Assembly (NCBI GenBank): GCA_022548915.1
Contig: JAKZES010000003.1
Location: 1 to 64,000 of the forward strand
DNA from: Verrucomicrobiaceae bacterium E54
Lineage (GTDB): Bacteria; Verrucomicrobiota; Verrucomicrobiia; Verrucomicrobiales; Akkermansiaceae
Direction of reading: 5' to 3'
DNA: 64,000 bases
A program made the translations under genes and the position numbers. The notes beneath the pieces are model-generated. The model did not search any database, was not told the DNA's origin, and worked only from the letters and a program-made list of their open reading frames with translations. This document shows positions 49,158-58,427 of this stretch, piece after piece; the first letter of the stretch is position 1; every line of letters starts with the position of its first letter.

Positions 49158-52043
49158 ATGAAGGTCCCGAACTTCCTGAAATCCACCTTGATGGCGGTGG
49201 GGGTCTGTCCGGTCGTCGCCACCGCGGCCGGACCGGAGACCCTGCCGCTTGCCGGTGAGTGGCGCTTCCAACTCGACCCCGATCAGGCGGGCGTGGCCGG
49301 GAAATGGCATGCCAGGCCGCTCACCGACACGATCCGCCTGCCCGGCACCACCGACGAGAACGAGAAGGGAATCCTCACCAACGAGCGTCCGGTGGACCGC
49401 CTCGCCCGCGTCTGGCGCTGGAAGGGGGCGGCCTGGTATCAGCGCGACATCGTCATCCCCGAATCGTGGGCGGGAAAGCGGATCACCCTTTTCCTCGAGC
49501 GCACCAAGCACAGCCGGCTGTGGGTGAACGACCGCTTCATTTCATGGCGCGACTCACTCAGTGCGCCGCACACCTTCGACATCACGACGGCGGCCCCGCC
49601 GGGACGGCACACGCTGACCCTGCTCATCGACAACTCCAAGCTCCCGCCGGTGGGTCCGTCCCACGCGGTCGACGAGCGAACGCAGACCAACTGGAACGGG
49701 ATCGTCGGCCGCATCGAGCTGCGTGCCACCGATCCGGTGTGGATCGAGGACGTGCAGGTTTTTCCCGACGCCGCTAGCCGCGAGGCTCGCGTGGTGACCG
49801 CCTTCGGCAACATCACCGGGAAAACCGCCGCCGGATCTCTGAAACTCCGCTGCCGAAGCCGCAACGTGAAGGAGCCGGACGATTTCGCTCCGCAGTCGAT
49901 CGAGGTGGAGATCCCCCCCGAGGGATCCACGCTTGAGTGGACCTATCGACCCGGCGGTGGCGTGCCGCTGTGGGACGAGTTCCATCCCGCCCTGCTCGAA
50001 CTCGACCTGCATCTCACGACCCGCGCCGGGGAAGCGCGGTGCTCCGACCGGCGGTCCGTGACTCTCGGGATGCGCGATTTCACCCGCGAGGGCAACCGGC
50101 TGGTGATCAATGGTCGTCCGGTGTTCCTGCGCGGGCGGGTCGATTGCGCCAACTACCCGCTCACCGGCTACGCCCCGATGGACCGCGAGTCGTGGCGGCG
50201 CATCCTGCGTATCCAGAAGGACTGGGGTCTCAACCACGTCCGGTTTCATTCGTGGTGTCCACCCGCGGCCGCCTTCGAGGTGGCCGATGAGCTGGGCCTC
50301 TATCTGCAGGTCGAGCTGCCGAACAAGCGCAGTGCCTTCAAGGCGCCGGACGACGAAAACGCGGCGGTCCACAACTACGACTTCCTCGACGTCAATTCGA
50401 GCGAGGATGAGGTTGGCCTCTTCGACTACGGCAAGCGCGAGGGGGAGGCGATCTTCCGCCACTTCGGCAACAGCCCGTCATTCACGATGTTCACGCTCGG
50501 CAACGAGCTGGGCATGAATGACGGCATGGCCGAATTGGTTGCACATTTCCAACAGGTCAACCCGCGGGCGCTGCATGCGCAGGGGTCGAACAACAGGCAC
50601 TGGGATCCGGCCCTGCCGGAAGGCGACGACTTCTGGGTCATGGCCAAGCTCGGGAAGATGGACCGGCCCGTGCGCGGCGCCTTTCACATCCACCGCAACC
50701 CGCCCGGTCACGTCGAGAACGCATCGCCCTCGACGCTCGTCGACTACCGCGACTCGATCGCCGGGGTGCCGGTGCCGGTGATCGCCCACGAAACCGGGGC
50801 CTACCAGGTGTCCCCGGATTTCCGCGAGATCGACAAGTTCACCGGAGTGCTCCGGGCGCGGAATTATGAGGTCTTTCGCGACCGGCTCAAGGCCGCCGGG
50901 ATGCTCGACCAGGCGGAGGATTTCGTGAAGGCCTCGGGCGCGCTGGCCGCGATCTGTTATCGCGAGGAGATCGAGGCGGCCCTGCGCACTCCGGAGTTCG
51001 GGGGGTTCCAGCTTCTGGACATCATGGATTTCCCCGGCCAGGGCACCGCGCCGGTCGGCATGCTCGATGTCTTCATGGACAGCAAGGGCATCATCGGACC
51101 GGAGAAGTGGCGCGAGTTCTGCAGCGAGACCGTGCCGCTGCTGCGGATGGAGAAATACACCTGGACGGAGGACGAGACTTTCACCGCGAAGGTTCAGGTG
51201 GCGCACTACGGCCCGGCGGATCTCGTGGACGCGACGGTGTCCGCGACGCTGCTCGGGATTCCCGGCGGCCCGGTCGAGTTCGACCTTCCCAAGACCACCC
51301 TCCGCACCGGAAAGGTCAACGAGATCGGTCCGATCTCGCTGCCCCTGGACGCCGTCGATCTGGAGGCACCGAAGGATGTGCTCCTCATTCTGAAGGTCGA
51401 GGGAACTCCGTATCGCAACCGCTACCGACTTTGGATCTATCCGGCCGAGATCGAAACCACGGTGCCGGACGGTGTGAGGGGCTTCCGCCGTTTCAGCGAC
51501 GATGCGACCCGGGTCCATCTGGAAGGCGGCGGACGCGTGCTGCTTTTCCCCGAACTGACCAAGCTTCCGCACAGCGTTCCGGGCGCGTTCATGACCGACT
51601 ACTGGTCACCGATGTTTGCGCAGGGCGACCGCAAGCGCGGTGAAGCCACGCCTCCCGGCACGCTGGGCCTGCTTTTCCATCCCTCCTCGCCACCCGGCGG
51701 AGCGGCCCTGGGACATTTTCCCACCGAGGCGCACAGCAACTGGCAATGGTGGCACCTGGTGAAAAACGCGCGCCCCATCATCCTCGACGACACTCCCGAT
51801 GACTTCCGCCCGAGCGTGCAGGCGATCGACAATTTTGCCCGTAATCACAAGCTCGGGGTGATTTTTGAAACCCGCGTCGGCCGGGGCTCGATGCTGGTCT
51901 GTGCCATCGACCTGCCCGCCCTTCAGGACAAGCCGGAGGCCCGCCAGCTTCTCCACAGCCTGCTGCGCTATGTCGGCTCGGAGCAGTTTGCTCCCTCGAA
52001 TGAGATCGACCGCGCGATTCTCGAGAAGCTTTTCCCGGAGTGA
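49158..52043 (+). CDS. glycoside hydrolase family 2 protein, secreted
   Basis: A 961-residue enzyme with a signal peptide (MKVPNFLKSTLMAVGVCPVVATAA). A jelly-roll sugar-binding domain (about 30-190, AWYQRDIVIPESWAGKR, FLERTKHSRLWVND) and an immunoglobulin-like domain are followed by a TIM barrel (about 310-660). The barrel holds the acid/base Glu in LGNELG and a likely nucleophile Glu in IAHETGAYQV. A further C-terminal region of about 290 residues follows. GH2 enzymes include beta-galactosidases, mannosidases and glucuronidases; the specificity is unresolved. It probably acts in the periplasm on oligosaccharides. Confidence 0.88.
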   Translation: MKVPNFLKSTLMAVGVCPVVATAAGPETLPLAGEWRFQLDPDQAGVAGKWHARPLTDTIRLPGTTDENEKGILTNERPVDRLARVWRWKGAAWYQRDIVIPESWAGKRITLFLERTKHSRLWVNDRFISWRDSLSAPHTFDITTAAPPGRHTLTLLIDNSKLPPVGPSHAVDERTQTNWNGIVGRIELRATDPVWIEDVQVFPDAASREARVVTAFGNITGKTAAGSLKLRCRSRNVKEPDDFAPQSIEVEIPPEGSTLEWTYRPGGGVPLWDEFHPALLELDLHLTTRAGEARCSDRRSVTLGMRDFTREGNRLVINGRPVFLRGRVDCANYPLTGYAPMDRESWRRILRIQKDWGLNHVRFHSWCPPAAAFEVADELGLYLQVELPNKRSAFKAPDDENAAVHNYDFLDVNSSEDEVGLFDYGKREGEAIFRHFGNSPSFTMFTLGNELGMNDGMAELVAHFQQVNPRALHAQGSNNRHWDPALPEGDDFWVMAKLGKMDRPVRGAFHIHRNPPGHVENASPSTLVDYRDSIAGVPVPVIAHETGAYQVSPDFREIDKFTGVLRARNYEVFRDRLKAAGMLDQAEDFVKASGALAAICYREEIEAALRTPEFGGFQLLDIMDFPGQGTAPVGMLDVFMDSKGIIGPEKWREFCSETVPLLRMEKYTWTEDETFTAKVQVAHYGPADLVDATVSATLLGIPGGPVEFDLPKTTLRTGKVNEIGPISLPLDAVDLEAPKDVLLILKVEGTPYRNRYRLWIYPAEIETTVPDGVRGFRRFSDDATRVHLEGGGRVLLFPELTKLPHSVPGAFMTDYWSPMFAQGDRKRGEATPPGTLGLLFHPSSPPGGAALGHFPTEAHSNWQWWHLVKNARPIILDDTPDDFRPSVQAIDNFARNHKLGVIFETRVGRGSMLVCAIDLPALQDKPEARQLLHSLLRYVGSEQFAPSNEIDRAILEKLFPE

Positions 52044-52183
52044 TCCGAGCTGAAATCGACGATCGGCTGAATCGAGACGCACGGGCATTTGGTGGACCTC
52101 CACGCATGGGTTTTCGTCTCAGGACGTAAAGTGAGTCTCATATTGAAACTTTTAAAGTTGACAAATACGGAAACACTTACTCA

Positions 52184-52212
52184 TTTTCATGGATAAATCA
52201 TTGATATGAAAA
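52184..52212 (+). promoter_or_regulatory. possible operator at the Phd/PIN antitoxin start
   Basis: TTTTCAT (52184-52190) and ATGAAAA (52206-52212) are inverted arms 15 bases apart, overlapping the antitoxin ATG. A TTGACA sequence lies upstream at about 52159. The arrangement matches an autorepressed toxin-antitoxin operon, but the promoter is not proven. Confidence 0.4.
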
Positions 52213-52436
52213 CGATTACGGTCCGGGAGATGAAGGCGCGATGGGCTGAGGTGGAGGCCCAGGTGCGCGAAGGGGAGACTTTTGAGGTTCTCAATCGGGG
52301 CCGGCCTGCGGCACGCATTGTGCCGGCGATTCCACGCAAGGTGCTGCGCTGGGAAGATCATCTGGCCACCGCGATTCCGGCCTCGGGCCGATCCGCGGAA
52401 GAAACGGTGCGGGCTGACCGCGACCATCGCTGGTAG
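52206..52436 (+). CDS. Phd/YefM-type antitoxin
   Basis: A 76-residue protein (MKTITVREMKARWAEVEAQVREGETFEV shortened, NRGRPAARIVP) of the Phd/YefM family, which uses its N-terminal half to bind DNA and its tail to bind the toxin. The toxin gene starts eight bases after its stop. It lies just downstream of the GH2 gene with a lower-GC spacer. Confidence 0.83.
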   Translation: MKTITVREMKARWAEVEAQVREGETFEVLNRGRPAARIVPAIPRKVLRWEDHLATAIPASGRSAEETVRADRDHRW

Positions 52437-52444
52437 GCACGGGT

Positions 52445-52885
52445 ATGATCTATTTGGACACCAGTGCTTTTCTGAAACTCTACCTCCGAGAGTCGGGATC
52501 TCAGGAAGTTCAGGATTTTGTCGCTGCCCAGGACGATCCCTTGCCGGTCTGGGACATTTTGGAGGGAGAGCTTACCAATGCGCTCCGTCTCAAGGCCTTC
52601 TGGAAGGAGATCACCGAGGAGCAGGCGGAGGACCAGATCGTGCGTTATCGCCAGCGGAAACAGCAGGGTTTCTACCATGTTCCGGAGATCGACCGGAGGG
52701 CGCTGATGGACGCTTTCCAGATTCTGAGCCGGGAGACGCCGCGTCTGGGTTGCCGGACCCTCGACATCCTTCATGTGGCGTGTGCCAATCTGCTCAAGCC
52801 GGAGGCCTTCATCACCTTTAATGACCGTCAGCGCTCCCTGGCCGACCATGTCGGTCTCCAGGTGCCCGCCATTCTCAAGCCCTGA
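52445..52885 (+). CDS. PIN-domain toxin (VapC-like)
   Basis: A 146-residue PIN protein (MIYLDTSAFLKLYLRESGS, EGELTNALRLKAF, CRTLDILHVACANLL, FITFNDRQRSLA) retaining the acidic active-site residues of type II VapC-like ribonucleases. Paired with the Phd-type antitoxin upstream. A separate antitoxin gene without toxin follows 48 bases later. Confidence 0.86.
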   Translation: MIYLDTSAFLKLYLRESGSQEVQDFVAAQDDPLPVWDILEGELTNALRLKAFWKEITEEQAEDQIVRYRQRKQQGFYHVPEIDRRALMDAFQILSRETPRLGCRTLDILHVACANLLKPEAFITFNDRQRSLADHVGLQVPAILKP

Positions 52886-52933
52886 CCCCGGCGTCAGATT
52901 GACCAAACCTCGAATGCGCATCGTGCTGCGGTA

Positions 52934-53176
52934 ATGAGAATCACGATTGAGATAGATGATGCGCTTCTTCGTGCTTTGCGGGAGGAGGCAGGCCGAAAGG
53001 GCAAGTTGATCAAGCGTTTGGTGGAAGAGACCTTGCAGAAGGGATTGAGCGTTTCGATGTGGGGTGAGCGGGAGCTGATCGATATTGAGCCTTCACCGGT
53101 CGGGGTGCGTGTTCCCTATCGGGCGATGAGCATGAATAGGCTCCATGACGATCTTGAGGCGAGGGATCCGACATGA
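52934..53176 (+). CDS. orphan VapB-like antitoxin
   Basis: An 80-residue protein starting MRITIEIDDALLRALREEAG, the ribbon-helix-helix start typical of VapB-type antitoxins. Its stop overlaps an ATG (ATGA), as if a toxin gene followed, but that frame ends after only 16 codons (MSRPALSWTNPLAATG). The toxin therefore seems to have been lost or replaced. It is close to the Phd/PIN pair, but its own partner is missing. Confidence 0.72.
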   Translation: MRITIEIDDALLRALREEAGRKGKLIKRLVEETLQKGLSVSMWGERELIDIEPSPVGVRVPYRAMSMNRLHDDLEARDPT

Positions 53177-53238
53177 GCAGGCCCGCGCTCAGCTGGACGA
53201 ATCCGCTGGCTGCCACGGGGTAATCGCCGATCCATCCA

Positions 53239-55569
53239 TCAGGGTTGAGGAGTGAAGTCGTCCGGCTTCAGCGTCACGGACTTGCCGGGAGGGGTGCTCA
53301 CCATGGTGCCCCGGTCGCCGGAAACGACCTTCACTTTCTCCAGGGCGTTCTTGCCAGGGTGGAGGGTGGCCTCGACCAGTTGGCCAGCCTTCCATCGGAT
53401 ATCGACGGTGAAATCACCGCGGGCGCGGAGGCCGGTGACGTGGCCCTCGGGCCAGCGGTCGGCGGGCAGGGCGGGGAGCAGCTTGATCTCGTCGTTGTGG
53501 CTGTGCAGCAGCATCTCGGCGACCGCCGCGGTGGCGCCGAAGTTGCCGTCGATCTGGAAGGGCGGATGGTTGTCCCAGAGGTTGTCCTTGGTCGAACGGA
53601 CGAGGATGGCGTGGAGGTTCTCGTAGGCCTTCGCGCCGTCGGAGAGGCGGGCGAAGATGCCGATTGTCCAGGCGCGGCTCCAGCCAGTGGCGGCGCCGCC
53701 CTTCCGGAGGCGGGTCTCGATCGACTTCAGCACGGCGGCGCGCATCGCCGGGTCGTCGTCGAGGTCGATCTGATTGCCGGGGTAGGCACCGAGGATGTGG
53801 GAGATGTGGCGGTGGCCGGGTTCATTCTCCTCGAAGGGCAGGCGCCACTCCATCAGCCGTCCATCTTCGCCGATCTGCGGCTTGAAGACCTTGGGCAGGG
53901 TGGCGGCGATGTGTTTCACGAAGGGATCATCCTGTTTCCCGAGCACCTCGGCGGCCTCGAGGTAGTCACTGAAGACCTGACGGATCATGAACTGGTCGAA
54001 GCTGGTGCCGGCGGACAGCGCGGCCGGGATCTTCTTGCCGTCCTCGTTGGTGTAGAGAAACAAGTTCTCCGGTGAGCTCGACGGGCGCGACATGAGTTGT
54101 CCTTCCCCGGGTCCGGGGATCAGCCACGAGTCGGCGAAGCGCACCGAGTCGGTGAGGATGTCCCAGTTTTGCTCGAGAAACTTCGGGTCGCGGTTGAAGC
54201 GGTAGTGCTCGAGCAGGTGCAGCGTGAGCCACTGGCCGTTGAGAAACTGCCCGGACCATTTGGCCTTGGTTGACATCGCCTTGGCGTAGCCCCAGATGTC
54301 GGTGGCGTGACCCATGCACCAGCCCTTCATGCCCATGAGTGAGGCCATTTCGCGCCCCCTCGGCTGAAAGTGCCGGACGAGGTCGAAGAACGGTCCGTGC
54401 ATCTCGGCGAGGTGCATGGTCTCCGCCGGCCAGTAGTTCATCTGAAGGTTGATGTTCAGGTGGTAGTCGGACTTCCACGGCGGGTTGAGGTGCGGATTCC
54501 AGAGGCCCTGCAGGTTGGCCGGAAAACAGCCGGGCCGCGACGAGGCGACCAGCAGGTAGCGGCCGAACTGGACGTAGGTTTCGACCAGGTCCGGATCGTC
54601 GTGCTCGCCCTGCTTGATGCGGGCGAGCCGCTCGCGGGTGGGCAGCTTGAGGATGGCGGGGTCGGTGTCACCGAGTTGCAGGTCGACGCGGTCGAAATAC
54701 CCGGCATGTGAGGCGATGGCCGCCTCGCGGACGGCTGCGGGCTCCTTGTCCTGCACCTTGTCGAGGTCGGTGAGTGTCTTCTCCTGCCAGCCATCGGCGA
54801 GGTTTTTGCCGGGCTCGTCGCGGTCGAAATCGGTGGCGGCGCTCAGGTAGAGCGTCACCGTCGTCGTCGGGCCGATCTTCAGGACGCCGTCTTTGGTCTC
54901 GATCTTGTCGGCCGTGATCGCGCGCACGCGGCTGGTGAACTTCGTGCCCAGCGGGCCGGAGGCCGCGCCGTGGAGGACAAGATCGCCGTCCGCGGTGGTG
55001 GCGTTTTCCATCGAGACCCTCAGCGAGATGGGTTTCCGCGCCTTGATGTTGACGGCAATCATGTCGTCGGGAGCGCTGGCGAGCACCTCCTGGGTGATCT
55101 CGTTGCCGTCGCTCAAGGTATGGATGCTGGTGGCGACCCCCGTGCGAAGGTCGAGGTTGCGCCGGGTCTCCCCGAGGTCGGCGGCGTCGTAGTTCAACTC
55201 CAGCCAGCCCACGAGCTGATAGGCATTGGGCCGACCACCATCGAGCACTTCTTTTTCGAAGACCCGGTCGGCGGCGTGGTAGTCGCCCTTCGCTTCGAGT
55301 TCGCGGATGGTTTCGAGGTGCTTCGGCGTGTTCTCGCCCATTTTCATCTCACCCTTGTTCTCCCAGATCGTCTCTTCGTTGATCAGGATCCTCTCGGCCG
55401 GGAAGCCGCCTTGCGGCATCGCGCCGATGCGGCCGTTGCCGACCGGATAGGAAACGTCCCATTCGGTGGCGGGTTGATTGTCCCAGATCGTCAGCGGCCG
55501 GAGGCCGGGATCGGCGGCCATCAGTGTGGTGGAACAGGCGAGGCCAAGGAGGAAGTGCGACGGTTTCAT
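53239..55569 (-). CDS. glycoside hydrolase family 95 (alpha-L-fucosidase-like), secreted
   Basis: A 776-residue enzyme. The ATG at 55569 (MKPSHFLLGLACSTTLMAA) gives a signal peptide and is preferred to the track start. The N-terminal domain has YPVGNGRIGAMPQGG. The catalytic (alpha/alpha)6 barrel has NINLQMNYWPAE, SSSPEN (general acid Glu in known GH95 enzymes) and FQIDGNFGATAA (catalytic Asp), all conserved. Inverting GH95 enzymes cleave 1,2-linked fucose or related galactose residues. With the sulfatase and other exoenzymes it fits the use of fucose-containing polymers. Confidence 0.92.
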   Translation of the reverse strand: MKPSHFLLGLACSTTLMAADPGLRPLTIWDNQPATEWDVSYPVGNGRIGAMPQGGFPAERILINEETIWENKGEMKMGENTPKHLETIRELEAKGDYHAADRVFEKEVLDGGRPNAYQLVGWLELNYDAADLGETRRNLDLRTGVATSIHTLSDGNEITQEVLASAPDDMIAVNIKARKPISLRVSMENATTADGDLVLHGAASGPLGTKFTSRVRAITADKIETKDGVLKIGPTTTVTLYLSAATDFDRDEPGKNLADGWQEKTLTDLDKVQDKEPAAVREAAIASHAGYFDRVDLQLGDTDPAILKLPTRERLARIKQGEHDDPDLVETYVQFGRYLLVASSRPGCFPANLQGLWNPHLNPPWKSDYHLNINLQMNYWPAETMHLAEMHGPFFDLVRHFQPRGREMASLMGMKGWCMGHATDIWGYAKAMSTKAKWSGQFLNGQWLTLHLLEHYRFNRDPKFLEQNWDILTDSVRFADSWLIPGPGEGQLMSRPSSSPENLFLYTNEDGKKIPAALSAGTSFDQFMIRQVFSDYLEAAEVLGKQDDPFVKHIAATLPKVFKPQIGEDGRLMEWRLPFEENEPGHRHISHILGAYPGNQIDLDDDPAMRAAVLKSIETRLRKGGAATGWSRAWTIGIFARLSDGAKAYENLHAILVRSTKDNLWDNHPPFQIDGNFGATAAVAEMLLHSHNDEIKLLPALPADRWPEGHVTGLRARGDFTVDIRWKAGQLVEATLHPGKNALEKVKVVSGDRGTMVSTPPGKSVTLKPDDFTPQP

Positions 55570-55665
55570 GGCTGTTGGGACTACTGAGCGCCACCGGCCT
55601 TCCTTGCGGACGCATTGCGTCATTGGATAACCCGCCCGGGCGGGAGACGCTTTCATGCCCCCGGC

Positions 55666-56637
55666 TCAACCGCCCGCAGGATCCAGCCTGAGCGGATGGC
55701 TGCGCTTGGCGGGGTCCCGCTTGAAGATCTTGCCGACACTCACCCGCACGGCTTCTCCCTCGGCGCGGATGGTGGCGCAGTCCGGACCCGCCTGGGTGCC
55801 GCGGTCGGGATAGTGGGCGCTGGCCCCGGTCACGGCGGCCGGCCTGCCGTTGACTTGCGGCCAGCCGAAGGTGACTTCCACTTTTGGGATCGGAGATCTC
55901 GGCAGCGGCTGGGTGGCGTAGACCTCGACGAAGGCGGAGTGCTTGGCCCAGTAGGTGAAGTCGCGGCCCTCGAAGCGCAGCTTGCCGATCGGGTGCCACT
56001 CGCCCGCCGGCGACTGGATGCGGCATTCGAACCAGGTGGCTGGTTGACCTTCGACCTCAACGGTCTCCGCCTTCCGGATCTGATAGATCCACGTCCCCTT
56101 GCTCCACTTCAAGGGCCGCCGCACGCTGGCAAACTCGCCCTCGTAGCCGGCGCTTTCCACCAGGCAATCGGGACCGGCCACCCGGACGTGGTCGAGGCCG
56201 ATCGGCGTCTTCTTGTCACTCGACCAGCGGGAAAAGATCCCTCCGTGTTCGCGGTGCACCCGCTCCCGCGACTCGGGGTCGGCCCAGCCGTTGATGTTGG
56301 TCTGGATGCCACCGTAGAACATCAGGCCGTTGATCTCCGCCACCCCGACCGGGGCGATGTAGAGGTTGTAGTCGGCCGGCACGTCACGATCGATCGTGAC
56401 GTCCACGCTGAGGGACTCGAAGTCCTTCACCGGTTCCTTGAACGTCCACCAGATGTTGGCGAGGTGCCAGGGATAGCGGGGGAGTTCCACCCCGGCCTCC
56501 TTCGCCATCTCGACCGGAGACGGTTGCGAGCAGGGATCGGTGGTGGGGACCTCCTCGGCCAGGGCGAAGACCGGTACCACGAGAGCCGACAGCACCCTGC
56601 AGAGGGGCGGGAATGATCGCAGTGTGAAGGCAGGCAT
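55666..56637 (-). CDS. secreted DUF3472-like protein
   Basis: A 323-residue protein. The ATG at 56637 (MPAFTLRSFPPLCRVLSALVVPVFALA) gives a signal peptide; the track start is further upstream, inside the DUF1080 gene. Beta-rich sequence with ADYNLYIAPVG, MFYGGIQTNINGW, GGIFSRWSSD and KWSKGTWIYQIRK recalls DUF3472-type carbohydrate-associated proteins. No catalytic residue can be identified. It sits 25 bases downstream of a DUF1080 lipoprotein and next to the GH95 gene, suggesting a carbohydrate role. Confidence 0.6.
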   Translation of the reverse strand: MPAFTLRSFPPLCRVLSALVVPVFALAEEVPTTDPCSQPSPVEMAKEAGVELPRYPWHLANIWWTFKEPVKDFESLSVDVTIDRDVPADYNLYIAPVGVAEINGLMFYGGIQTNINGWADPESRERVHREHGGIFSRWSSDKKTPIGLDHVRVAGPDCLVESAGYEGEFASVRRPLKWSKGTWIYQIRKAETVEVEGQPATWFECRIQSPAGEWHPIGKLRFEGRDFTYWAKHSAFVEVYATQPLPRSPIPKVEVTFGWPQVNGRPAAVTGASAHYPDRGTQAGPDCATIRAEGEAVRVSVGKIFKRDPAKRSHPLRLDPAGG

Positions 56638-56662
56638 GCGGGCTGGGGGAGGTTGGGACGGT

Positions 56663-57367
56663 CTACAGCTCCTCGACCTCGATGTTGCGGAAGTGGATTT
56701 CGCTGCCTTCGGATTGCAGGCCGATCGGGCCGGAGACGATGTCGAGGCTGTGTGCTTCGTTGATCGGTTGGCCATTCAACGACACCCTGATGGTGTCACC
56801 CTGGACGATGATCTCGTAGCGGTTCCATTCGCCGGGCGGATTTTCGGCCATCTTGGTCTTTTCGACGCCCCTGAAGTCGCCGAGGTCCTCGTGGTCCTCG
56901 ACGGTCTTGATGCGCTCTTCCGGGCCGTCGACCTTGGCTCCACGGAAGGCCCAGATGTCGCCGGCGGATTCGTGCATGAGCTGGGCCTCGACGCACTTCG
57001 GCATGAAGCCGATCGGTTCGCCCGCGATGCGCAGCAGCACGCCGCTGTTGGTTGGTTCCGCCGCCCAGCGCCACTCGAGGGTCAGCTTGAAGTCCTGGAA
57101 CGAATCGTCGGTCACGAGGTAACCGAGCGGCTCGCCCTTGCAGACGATGGCGCCGTCCTTGACCGACCAGACGTCTTCGATTTTGAGCGTGTCGTCGACC
57201 AGCACGTGCGACCATCCGTCGAGCGTCTCGCCGTCGAAGAGGGAAATGGTTTCCGCTGGCACCGGGGTCTCCGCGACGGTGGGCGGCTCGTGCTTTTCGC
57301 AGCCGACCAGCGCCAGCGCCAGCGTCAGCGTTCCGATCAGCGAAGGGGAAGGGGAAGGAGTCGTCAT
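56663..57367 (-). CDS. DUF1080 lipoprotein (3-keto-disaccharide hydrolase-like)
   Basis: A 234-residue protein with start at 57367 (MTTPSPSPSLIGTL) and a lipobox (ALVGCEK) marking it as a lipoprotein. The DUF1080 jelly-roll pattern follows: ISLFDGETLDGWSHV, WSVKDGAIVCKG, FKLTLEWRW, NSGVLLRIAG, GEWNRYEIIVQGD and IGLQSEGSEIHFRNIEV. Members have been linked to hydrolysis of 3-keto-glycosides or to glycan binding. A second, divergent DUF1080 gene lies just upstream across a 184-base gap. Confidence 0.87.
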   Translation of the reverse strand: MTTPSPSPSLIGTLTLALALVGCEKHEPPTVAETPVPAETISLFDGETLDGWSHVLVDDTLKIEDVWSVKDGAIVCKGEPLGYLVTDDSFQDFKLTLEWRWAAEPTNSGVLLRIAGEPIGFMPKCVEAQLMHESAGDIWAFRGAKVDGPEERIKTVEDHEDLGDFRGVEKTKMAENPPGEWNRYEIIVQGDTIRVSLNGQPINEAHSLDIVSGPIGLQSEGSEIHFRNIEVEEL

Positions 57368-57551
57368 GTCCCGTGGAGTCCACACGGGCCGGGACCGTCA
57401 GGCAAGCCCGGCCTCCGCGGATCATCCGGGTGTCATCGCCCGACGGGCCGGTGAATCGAAGCCCGAGGGAATGCGCAGGCATCGATCGCAGGTGCCTGCC
57501 GCCTCCTTTTGCCTTTCCTGAAATTCTTCAACGCGCCAGCTTTGCCGCCGT

Positions 57552-58364
57552 ATGAAACGAGCATACCGCGATGTTGTGATGGCAACCGTCGTCGGCACCT
57601 TTCTCGTCCACGGTGCTCCCGCCGGGGCGGCGGAGATGGTGGCCAACGAGGACGGGGTGTATGGCTACGAGGACACCCCGATGCTGCCATGGATCAACTA
57701 CCGGGTGCACGACAACCGGAGGCCGAAGCCACGGCACGTCGAGGCGAAACCGAGCACCACGCCTGCTCCGGCCGATGCCGTGGTCCTCTTCGGCGGCACC
57801 GGCATGGACCAGTGGCAGGTGGCCGAGGGCTGGCAGGTGGCCGACGGGGCCCTGGTGGCCGGCAAGAGGGCGATGCGGACCAGGCAGTCCTTCGGCGACT
57901 GCCAGATCCACCTCGAGTTCATGGTGCCGGATGTCGAGTCCCCCAATTTTTCGGATCGCGGCAACAACGGTGTCGGCCTGATGGGCCTCTACGAGATCCA
58001 GATTTTCGACTCGCACCCGATGCACGAGAAGAAGCTCTACGCCGACGGGCAGTGCGCGGCGATCTATGGCGAGACTCCTCCCTTGGTGAACGCCTGCCGC
58101 CGGCCCGGCGAATGGCAGAGCTTCGACATCGTCTTCATCGCCCCCGTCTTCGAGGGCGACAAGCTGGTCTCGCCGGCCTACGTCACGGTTCATCACAACG
58201 GTGTGCTCGTTCACCACCACGAGCCGATCCGCGGGCCGGTCCGCTGGCGCGGCATCGCGCCCTACAAGCCTCACCCGCCAAAGCTGCCGCTCGTCCTGAT
58301 GAGCCACGGCAGCGAGGTCAGGTTCCGCAACATCTGGGTGCGCGATCTCGACCCGCAGCCGTGA
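57552..58364 (+). CDS. DUF1080 secreted protein (3-keto-disaccharide hydrolase-like)
   Basis: A 270-residue protein with a hydrophobic signal (VVMATVVGTFLVHGAPAGAA). DUF1080 features include AVVLFGGTGMDQWQVAEGWQ, DCQIHLEFMVP, RGNNGVGLMGLYEIQI, GEWQSFDIVF and PLVLMSHGSEVRFRNIWVR. It belongs to a different DUF1080 subgroup from the divergent neighbour (YEIQIFDSH). It begins a plus-strand run of DUF1080, CNT transporter, rhodanese-like and SDR genes. Confidence 0.88.
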   Translation: MKRAYRDVVMATVVGTFLVHGAPAGAAEMVANEDGVYGYEDTPMLPWINYRVHDNRRPKPRHVEAKPSTTPAPADAVVLFGGTGMDQWQVAEGWQVADGALVAGKRAMRTRQSFGDCQIHLEFMVPDVESPNFSDRGNNGVGLMGLYEIQIFDSHPMHEKKLYADGQCAAIYGETPPLVNACRRPGEWQSFDIVFIAPVFEGDKLVSPAYVTVHHNGVLVHHHEPIRGPVRWRGIAPYKPHPPKLPLVLMSHGSEVRFRNIWVRDLDPQP

Positions 58365-58427
58365 AAGCCGGCCCCCGGGAGCCGATTTCCCTCCCGTCCC
58401 GGCACGCCATTCGCTAGTCGGTGGTGG

